64,000 nucleotides of DNA from Methylomonas subterranea (lineage in GTDB: Bacteria; Pseudomonadota; Gammaproteobacteria; Methylococcales; Methylomonadaceae), in the NCBI RefSeq assembly GCF_024505185.1, contig NZ_JANIBJ010000019.1:1-64000 (forward strand), read 5' to 3'. This document shows positions 57,612 through 64,000 of the stretch, in pieces; position 1 is the first letter of the stretch, and each line of letters begins with the position of its first letter. The translations under genes were made by a program, and so were the position numbers. The notes under the pieces were generated by a model, which had not been told where the DNA came from, ran no database searches, and saw only the letters and a program-made list of their open reading frames with translations.

Positions 57612-60005
57612 ATGATGCTCTCGTTACGCCCACTGTTGCTTGCCACTCCATTGCTCATCGGTTCCAGCGTCGGTATCGCCGAGGAAAAAAACTTTGCCAT
57701 CCACATACCCGCTCAGCCGCTGCCGGCGGCCCTGGAAAGCCTTGCTGAACAAACCGGCTTGAAGCCTTTTCTGGTCAATGAAGTGGCGAAGGGCAAAATC
57801 AGTCATCCGGTCAACGGCCGATACAGCGCGCACCAGGCACTCACCATATTGTTGCAAGGTACCGGCTTGAGTTATTCCTTTTCTTCCATGGATTCGGTGG
57901 TAATCAAGGCTCCCGAACAGGAAGGCGACGCTTCGACATTACCGGCCGTCAAGGTAATAGGCAAGGCGCAATACGATGCCGACGATCCGTACAACGTTAA
58001 TTACAACCGGCCGAACGCCTCCACGGCCACCAAAACGGACCTGCCCATCATGCAAACGCCGGTATCGATTCAGGTCGTGCCTAAATCCGTCATGAACGAC
58101 CAACAGTCTATCCGCTTCGAGGACGCGGTCATCAATAACGTCAGCGGCATACAACGTTCCTACGGCACCGCCGACATGTACGAAAGCTTTATCGTGCGGG
58201 GCTTCAGTTCCGGGGAAAACAATTACCGCAACGGTTTCCGCCGCTCTATGGGTAAATTCGACGTTTCCAACATGGAACAAATCGAGGTTTTGAAAGGTCC
58301 GGCCGCCGTGCTTTACGGCCGCTTGGAACCGGGCGGCATGATCAACTACGTCACCAAAAAAGCACTGGATGTGCCTTATTATTCGCTGCAACAACAGTTC
58401 GGTTCCTACAGCGAATTTCGCACCAGCGTGGATGCGACCGGCCCGCTGGACCGGGATAAAACCCTGCTGTATCGATTCAATGGCGCATTCGATACCGGCA
58501 ACTCATATCGGGACATCGTCGAGCATGAACGTATTTTCATCGCCCCAAAACTAACCTGGCGCCCCAGCGACCGTTTCGAAGCCAATTTCGAATTGGAAAA
58601 ACGCCACGACAACTATATGGACGACTACGGCGTGCCGGTATCGGGCAACCGACCGATTAGCGGTCGGCGCACTTTATTCACCGGCGATCCGGCTTTCAGA
58701 CCCAGCCAGGATAACACCCTGGTTTACGCGGACTGGAGCTTCAAATTCAACGACGACTGGGCCATCCGGCATAAATTCCAATGGGACGAAACCGACATCG
58801 TATTCGGCGGCCCAGGCCCGAACGATAGAGTGAACGGCGACGGCCGCACACTCGGACGCTGGGTCATCACCGGCACCGCCAACCGCCGCTCATACGGCAC
58901 CAGCCTGGATCTAAGCGGCAAATTCGACACCTTCGGAATGAAACACAATATGCTGGTGGGCGGCGACTGGTTCTTCTTCAACCAGGACATGCCGGACAAT
59001 ATGTTCGCCTCCAGCGATTGGGGCGACCCGATCAATTCAAACTTCGACATCAACAACCCGCGCTACGACACCATAGACCTCGCCGCCGTCCGGTCCATCG
59101 CGCCAAACTGGTTCTGGCGCTCCAGGGACGACTGGTATGGCGTCTACTTCCAGGATCAGATTACCCTGTGGGATAAATTGCATATCATGGGCGGCGGCCG
59201 TTACGACATGGCGGGTTACGGCGGCTTCGGCGATACCTCCTGGGAAGCCACCCAGGCCGGCTTTGCCATGCAGCACGAAAACAAATTCACCCCCCGGGTA
59301 GGCATTTTGTACCAGCCTTGGGAATGGCTGTCGGTATACGGCAACTACGTCGAATCATTCGGCTCCAACAACGGCCGCAATGCACTGACCGGCGGCACCT
59401 TCCAGCCGCAAACCGCCGAGCAATACGAAATCGGTTTTAAAACCGAATTTTTCGACCAACGCCTGTCCACATCGCTCGCCTACTATCATCTGACCAAGGA
59501 CAAACTGCTGACGGCGGATCTGTCCACGCCGGATCCGCAGGATCAAATCGCCATCGGCGAAGCGCGCAGCCAGGGCATCGAAGTGGATATCAAGGGCCGG
59601 ATCACCGACGACTTTAGTCTGGTAAGCACCTATGCCTACACCGACGCTCGGGTCACAAAGGACGCCGGCGGCCTGGAAGGCAAACGCCTGTTGAATGTAC
59701 CCGAACATCAGGCCAGCCTTTGGGGCACTTACCAATTCACCGAGCAATTCAAGGTCGGTCTTGGCGGCGTCGTGGTCGGCAAGCGCGAAGGCGACAGCGG
59801 TAACAGCTTCCAATTGCCCGGCTATGCCAGGCTGGATGCGATGGCGGCTTACGTGATTTCTCTCGGTAAAACCCGTCTGACCGCGCAAGTCAACGTATAC
59901 AACCTGCTCGACAAGGAATATTTCACCGGTTCGACATCCTGGCTGCCGACAGCCAACGTCGGCGCGCCGCTGTCCGCGTTGGGATCGTTGAAGTTGGAAT
60001 ATTAA
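57612..60005 (+). CDS. TonB-dependent siderophore receptor with STN signalling domain
   Basis: 797 residues. Signal peptide (MMLSLRPLLLATPLLIGSSV). An STN domain at about 28-100 (NFAIHIPAQPLPAALESLAE, YSAHQALTILLQGTGLSY) is the part that contacts FecR. A TonB-box/plug region runs about 110-260 (PIMQTPVSIQVVPKSVMNDQ, FIVRGFSSGENNYRNGFRR, VLKGPAAVLYGRLEPGGMIN). A 22-strand barrel ends at LGSLKLEY with a terminal aromatic. It belongs to the FhuE/FpvA-like ferric-hydroxamate group. It is the expected target of the fecI-fecR pair 6.3 kb upstream. Confidence 0.94.
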   Translation: MMLSLRPLLLATPLLIGSSVGIAEEKNFAIHIPAQPLPAALESLAEQTGLKPFLVNEVAKGKISHPVNGRYSAHQALTILLQGTGLSYSFSSMDSVVIKAPEQEGDASTLPAVKVIGKAQYDADDPYNVNYNRPNASTATKTDLPIMQTPVSIQVVPKSVMNDQQSIRFEDAVINNVSGIQRSYGTADMYESFIVRGFSSGENNYRNGFRRSMGKFDVSNMEQIEVLKGPAAVLYGRLEPGGMINYVTKKALDVPYYSLQQQFGSYSEFRTSVDATGPLDRDKTLLYRFNGAFDTGNSYRDIVEHERIFIAPKLTWRPSDRFEANFELEKRHDNYMDDYGVPVSGNRPISGRRTLFTGDPAFRPSQDNTLVYADWSFKFNDDWAIRHKFQWDETDIVFGGPGPNDRVNGDGRTLGRWVITGTANRRSYGTSLDLSGKFDTFGMKHNMLVGGDWFFFNQDMPDNMFASSDWGDPINSNFDINNPRYDTIDLAAVRSIAPNWFWRSRDDWYGVYFQDQITLWDKLHIMGGGRYDMAGYGGFGDTSWEATQAGFAMQHENKFTPRVGILYQPWEWLSVYGNYVESFGSNNGRNALTGGTFQPQTAEQYEIGFKTEFFDQRLSTSLAYYHLTKDKLLTADLSTPDPQDQIAIGEARSQGIEVDIKGRITDDFSLVSTYAYTDARVTKDAGGLEGKRLLNVPEHQASLWGTYQFTEQFKVGLGGVVVGKREGDSGNSFQLPGYARLDAMAAYVISLGKTRLTAQVNVYNLLDKEYFTGSTSWLPTANVGAPLSALGSLKLEY

Positions 60006-60136
60006 GGCCGATGGTCCACGCCCCCCTTGAAAAACATGGGGCGATGAACCGGCCAATCCGCCATGCAAACGAATCACTCGCGCACCGTGAACGGCTTGTC
60101 CAGCGCTATCTTTAACCCGACGATTAACTTAATTTT

Positions 60137-61327
60137 ATGAAAATTCGCCATTTTTGGGTGCTTGCGCATCGTTATACCGGCCTGGCGCTCACGGCATTCC
60201 TGATCGTGGTCGGCTTAAGCGGCAGTATGCTGGCCTTTTTCAAGGAACTGGATACCGCGATCAATCCCGGTTTCTTTGTCAGCGCCCAATCGGGCAAGCC
60301 GGTAGATCCGGCAAACTTGCTGGAAACCGCCGAAAATCTCGACTCGGCGGTCAGGGCCGATGCCGCATGGATCGGCGATACGGCGGCGATAGTGACGGTA
60401 TCGCCCAGATCGGCGGCCCCCGCGGCTTACGACCAACTGATATTCAACCCCTACAACGGCGAATTGCTGGGCCGAAGATCCAGCACCGATCTGTCGCACG
60501 GAATCGACAACCTGATGCCTTTCATATACCGCCTGCATTACGCCTTGGCCCTGGATGAACTCGGCGGCTGGATTTTAGGCGTAAGTGCCTTGCTCTGGAC
60601 GCTGGATTGCTTTGTGGGGTTTTATCTGACCTTGCCGGCAACCGGCAGCCATCGCGCGGCACACAATCCGCCGGGAAAAAGCTATCGGCGGCGGTGGCAA
60701 GCGGCCTGGCTGGTCAAGTGGTCGGCATCCGGAACCCGCATCAATTACGATCTGCACCGCGCCGGCGGCTTGTGGTTCTGGCCGATGTTACTGATATTCG
60801 CCTGGTCCAGCGTCTATATGAACCTGAGCGGCGTCTACGACAAGCTCATGAAATCGCTCGGCGAGTACCATCAGCCTTGGACCGACTTCCCCGATCTACC
60901 GCAACCCCTACAGCAAGGCCGAATCGGCTGGCGACAAGCGCGGGAGATTGCTGAATCGGCGTTGAATCGCTTGAGTCTGGAGCAAGGCATAATCGTGCAT
61001 GGCCCCAGCGGTTTCTGGATCAACCGGGCCAAGGGCTTTTACGTTTACGATGTCAGAAGTAGCGCGGATATTCAGGAACGCGGGGGCAATACCCGCGTCG
61101 TGGTCGATGCCGAAAACGGCAGCGTCAAACAGGTCTTGCTGGCCACCGGTCAATACAGCGGCAACACGATTACCAGTTGGTTGTTGGCTCTGCATACCGC
61201 CAATATCTGGGGCATGCCCTACAAAATATTGGTCTGTCTGTTGGGCATGGCGATAACGATGCTGTCGCTAACCGGCCTGTTGATCTGGTTGAAAAAACGC
61301 CGGCGTCATCGGTCGCCGCTTTCCTAA
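60137..61327 (+). CDS. PepSY-associated membrane protein, siderophore reductase type
   Basis: 396 residues. PepSY_TM family: TM1 with HRYTGLALTAFLIVVGLSGSML, a periplasmic PepSY domain, TM2 with YALALDELGGWILGVSALLW and FVGFYLTLP, then DLHRAGGLWFWPMLLIFAWSSV, a second PepSY part and a last TM pair (LLALHTANIWGMPYKILVCL, LTGLLIWLKKRRRH). Conserved His in HR, HY, HR and HT positions can bind haem. Members beside TonB receptors (PiuB/FsrB-like) reduce ferric siderophores at the inner membrane. It starts about 130 bases after the receptor, probably in one operon. Confidence 0.88.
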   Translation: MKIRHFWVLAHRYTGLALTAFLIVVGLSGSMLAFFKELDTAINPGFFVSAQSGKPVDPANLLETAENLDSAVRADAAWIGDTAAIVTVSPRSAAPAAYDQLIFNPYNGELLGRRSSTDLSHGIDNLMPFIYRLHYALALDELGGWILGVSALLWTLDCFVGFYLTLPATGSHRAAHNPPGKSYRRRWQAAWLVKWSASGTRINYDLHRAGGLWFWPMLLIFAWSSVYMNLSGVYDKLMKSLGEYHQPWTDFPDLPQPLQQGRIGWRQAREIAESALNRLSLEQGIIVHGPSGFWINRAKGFYVYDVRSSADIQERGGNTRVVVDAENGSVKQVLLATGQYSGNTITSWLLALHTANIWGMPYKILVCLLGMAITMLSLTGLLIWLKKRRRHRSPLS

Positions 61328-61433
61328 TGCGGAAAAAATATTGCGGCTTTTCCGGTCCTCGTTCGTCTTATAGGTCTGAAGGCAAAACCGATCCGCTCCA
61401 CACCCGACAGCGAACGCACACCCGGCATCTTTA

Positions 61434-62840
61434 ATGGCATTACAACTGCGCAACTCCAAGACTTGGCTGTCAATGGGATTGTCGGCCTTCTTAACCGTCG
61501 GCTGCGGCTCCCCCGCATCCAGGGACCCGCAACAATTGAACCTGCCCCTACCCGGTCAATGGCAATCCGCTTCGGCCCTTCAGTCTCGGGTGTCGGCGCA
61601 TTGGCTGGATAGCTTTGCCGATCCGGACCTGACGCTACTGGTCCAACGCGGCTTAAGGGACAACTTCGATCTCAAAAGCGCGGCCGCCCGCGTGTCGGCG
61701 GCTCGCGAACAGGCGGCCATCGCCGGTTCCGCGCGCGCGCCGCAACTGTATTTCAGCCCAGGCTATCGAGGTGGCCGCGATGGGGCCAACGATGAAAGCG
61801 GCGGTTTTTCGGCTCTGTTCGAACTGCAATGGGAGCTGGATGTCTGGGGCCGCATCCGGGACGCCCGTCAAGCCGCGATGGAAGACGCGGTTGCGGTCGG
61901 CGAAGATTATCAAGCCGCCCGCTTATCGCTCGCCGCCCGCATTGCCCAGGTCTATCTGGCGTGGCGAGAGGCTATTTTGCAGGCACGGGTTGCGGCGGAA
62001 TCGGTCAAGGATAGGGGCGTCATCGTCGAACTGGTGCGCGGCCGCTTCAACAAGGGTTTGACCCGAGGTCTGGATTTACGGCTGGCCCTGACCGATCTGG
62101 CCAACGCCGAGGCACAAGCGGCGGAGACGCAAAATGCCGAGCAAGCCTTGCAAAAACTGCTGACGACCCTGTTGGGCCGCTACCCCACCGATTCGGCGGC
62201 ATTACATGCGAAGGTAAACGAAACGGCATTCGCAACATCGGCCCTGCCCCAGCCGCCCCCTGCCCTGGCCGCCGGTTTGCCGTCCGAGTTGCTGACGCGG
62301 CGTCCGGATGTGATAGCCGCCTTCAAGCGTCTGCTGGCGGCCGACCAACGCCTGTCCAGCAGCGAAAAGGCCTTGTTGCCGCGAGTGACGCTAACCGCAG
62401 CCGGCGGTAGCGTGGGCACTGCCTTGGCCGACATCGTCGATCCCCGCGCCGCCGCCTGGCATCTGGCCGCCGGCTTGTTGCAACCCTTGTTCACCGGCGA
62501 TCGCCTGCAAGCCGACATCCGCTTGCAACAAGCCAACATCGAGCAGGCCTATCGGCAGTACCAAAGCGTGGCCTTGAATGCCTTCCGCGAAGTCGAACAG
62601 GCCTTGGCGGCGGAAAGCCGCTTGCGCGCTCAGGAACTGGCCTTGCGCGAAGCCGTGGCGCAAACGGAAGCCAGCCGCAAACTGGCGGTGTATTCCTACC
62701 GGCAGGGTTTGATCGAAATTTTGACCTTGCTAGACAGCTATCGCAGCACCTTGAATGCGCAAAGCGCCCATTTGGCGGTGCGGCGGCAATTGCTGAACAA
62801 CCGGATCGGCCTGTATCTGGCCCTGGGCGGCGGCGCATGA
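61434..62840 (+). CDS. NodT-family outer-membrane efflux lipoprotein
   Basis: 468 residues. Lipobox FLTVGC is at about residue 24. Two TolC/OEP repeats follow: HWLDSFADPDLTLLVQRGLRDNFDLKSAAARVSAAREQ, ELQWELDVWGRIRDARQAA, LPSELLTRRPDVIAAFKRLLAADQRLSSSEKALLPRVTL and RLQADIRLQQANIEQAYRQYQ. It forms the outer-membrane channel of an RND system whose fusion protein gene begins in the overlapping ATGA. It may export a siderophore or a toxic compound. Confidence 0.92.
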   Translation: MALQLRNSKTWLSMGLSAFLTVGCGSPASRDPQQLNLPLPGQWQSASALQSRVSAHWLDSFADPDLTLLVQRGLRDNFDLKSAAARVSAAREQAAIAGSARAPQLYFSPGYRGGRDGANDESGGFSALFELQWELDVWGRIRDARQAAMEDAVAVGEDYQAARLSLAARIAQVYLAWREAILQARVAAESVKDRGVIVELVRGRFNKGLTRGLDLRLALTDLANAEAQAAETQNAEQALQKLLTTLLGRYPTDSAALHAKVNETAFATSALPQPPPALAAGLPSELLTRRPDVIAAFKRLLAADQRLSSSEKALLPRVTLTAAGGSVGTALADIVDPRAAAWHLAAGLLQPLFTGDRLQADIRLQQANIEQAYRQYQSVALNAFREVEQALAAESRLRAQELALREAVAQTEASRKLAVYSYRQGLIEILTLLDSYRSTLNAQSAHLAVRRQLLNNRIGLYLALGGGA

Positions 62841-64000
62841 GCGAAAATCACGGCCGCCGCCTCGCGGCCGCCGGGCATAGTTTCTTGAAAATACTGCTGC
62901 CGGTGGCCGTCATGCTGATTGCCGGAGCGGCCAGTTGGGCCTTGTTTGTCTTGAAAGCGCAAAGCGGGCCGCAAGCCGAGCCGGAAGCCGCGACCGAAGT
63001 CAGCGTGACGCGAGTCGAACCGGAAAGCCTGCGCCTGAACGTGCTGTCCCAAGGCGTGGTGACGCCGCGCGAGGAAATCGATCTGGTCAGCGAGGTCAGC
63101 GGTAAAGTGGCAAGCATGCATCCCTCGCTGGTGGCCGGCGGTTTTTTCAAGGCCGGCGAGCGGCTGTTGACCATCGATCCCCGCGATTACGATTACGCCA
63201 TTACCGTGGCCCAGGCCGGGGTGGCCGAAGCCAGGCGGGCGTTGATTTCCGAACAGGCCCAGGTCGAACAGGCTCACAGCGAATGGCGAGCATTGGGAGA
63301 AGGCGAAGCCAGCGAGCTGACCTTGCGCAAGCCGCAACTAGCGGAGGCCCAAGCCAAACTGCAAGCCGCCCGGGCCGATCTGGCCAAGGCCAAGCTCAAC
63401 CGGGAGCGCTGCGAACTTAAGGCGCCGTTTGCCGGCCGGGTGTTGAGCAAACAGGCCGGTGTCGGTCAGTTTTTACCGGCCGGCGCGCCGGTGGCGCGCA
63501 TTTACGCCAGCGATCTAGCCGAGGTACGCCTGCCGATAGGCGCCGAACAACTGGCTTTTTTGCGACTACCCTTGACCGTGCCGCCCGCCGATTCAACGCA
63601 GTGGCCCAAGGTGACGCTGAGCGCCGATCTCGGCGGCCGTCGGCGTTTTTGGCAAGGCCGGATCGTCCGCGTCGAAGCGGCGGTCTCGGAGGATAGCGGC
63701 CAGTGGTATCTGGTGGCTCAAATAGCCGATCCTTTTCGCCCCGGCGCCGATGGTCCGCCGCTGTTGAAAGGGTTGTTCGTCGAAGCCGAAATCGAAGGCA
63801 TTCGGCAAGACGGTCTTTATCGTCTGCCGCGCGCCGCCGTCAGCCCCGCGCAAACCGTTAAAACGGTAGACAGCCGACAAACCCTGCAAATCAAGCCCGT
63901 GGAGGTATTGCGCGGCGATAGCGATTCGGTGGTGATCCAGTCCGGTCTCAATCCGGGCGATCGCGTGATTGTGTCAGAACTGCCGGTCGCCGTGGCCGGT
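62837..64000 (+). CDS. RND membrane fusion protein, truncated by window end
   Basis: The first 388 codons are in the window. An N-terminal TM (FLKILLPVAVMLIAGAASWALFVL) and acidic linker are followed by a lipoyl half (EVSGKVASMHPSLVAGGFFK) and an alpha-hairpin (VAQAGVAEARRALISEQAQV). The second lipoyl half (CELKAPFAGRVLSKQAGVGQFL) and a beta-barrel domain complete it. The start overlaps the NodT-like gene as ATGA. The pump gene is expected just past the window. This order (channel, fusion protein, pump) differs from the RND pair at 23-27 kb. Confidence 0.88.
   Translation, partial: MSENHGRRLAAAGHSFLKILLPVAVMLIAGAASWALFVLKAQSGPQAEPEAATEVSVTRVEPESLRLNVLSQGVVTPREEIDLVSEVSGKVASMHPSLVAGGFFKAGERLLTIDPRDYDYAITVAQAGVAEARRALISEQAQVEQAHSEWRALGEGEASELTLRKPQLAEAQAKLQAARADLAKAKLNRERCELKAPFAGRVLSKQAGVGQFLPAGAPVARIYASDLAEVRLPIGAEQLAFLRLPLTVPPADSTQWPKVTLSADLGGRRRFWQGRIVRVEAAVSEDSGQWYLVAQIADPFRPGADGPPLLKGLFVEAEIEGIRQDGLYRLPRAAVSPAQTVKTVDSRQTLQIKPVEVLRGDSDSVVIQSGLNPGDRVIVSELPVAVAG

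Overview
The window looks like a chromosome segment of a gammaproteobacterium, most plausibly a methanotroph of the Methylococcales such as Methylomonas. This is inferred from a full System I cytochrome c maturation operon, a B-type (ba3-like) oxidase, a VPLP-type C-terminal sorting signal, a FecI/FecR plus TonB receptor locus and moderate-to-high GC. No marker gene such as a methane monooxygenase is present, so the genus is a guess. No rRNA, tRNA or CRISPR array was recognised.

1-6.83 kb: one end of an integrated filamentous phage (Inoviridae). Zot/pI, pVI, adhesin pIII, a tiny pIX/pVII-like peptide, major coat, a second small membrane peptide, a probable ssDNA-binding protein, Rep and two accessory genes lie on the minus strand. 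A divergent repressor faces three copies of one 17-bp operator. The phage ends in a sequence matching E. coli dif at 21 of 28 positions, and no integrase is seen, so XerCD-type integration near the replication terminus is likely. 6.97-15.1 kb: a ten-gene minus-strand operon ccmABCDEFGHI-hemN with nearly every junction overlapping. 15.4-22.9 kb: a VPLP-CTERM protein, an Ala-rich lipoprotein, a ba3-type oxidase with a dihaem c4-like cytochrome, a membrane-anchored monohaem cytochrome and a chemoreceptor carrying its own periplasmic CxxCH. The haem theme fits the neighbouring ccm operon.

23.1-28.9 kb: an RND pump, PhoU, and a small membrane protein with its own promoter and terminator. 28.9-34.4 kb: a type III restriction-modification system whose mod and res genes are separated by a RelE/ParE toxin-antitoxin pair and a DUF559 gene broken by an in-frame stop. 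35.0-35.4 kb: 103-bp tandem repeats with hairpins. 35.4-44.9 kb: a large secreted clan GH-A-like glycosidase, a QseE/QseG-like pair in which the kinase lacks its phosphoacceptor His, an intact sensor kinase/OmpR-type regulator pair and a lytic transglycosylase. 45.3-49.3 kb: small membrane and hypothetical proteins, MlaA and a DUF815-type ATPase.

49.8-61.3 kb: fecI-fecR and an STN-domain TonB siderophore receptor with a PepSY reductase. They are separated by a more AT-rich minus-strand accessory island (51.7-57.25 kb). The island holds a split HipA-like kinase with a HIRAN/HipA-N partner, a two-gene cassette of a CCA-type nucleotidyltransferase and a patatin-(PLD-like)-ParB-like protein, and a ParD/ParE module with a frameshifted toxin. 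These two uncharacterised pairs are the best candidates for an undescribed defence system. 61.4-64.0 kb: a NodT-type outer-membrane factor and the start of an RND membrane fusion protein that runs off the window.
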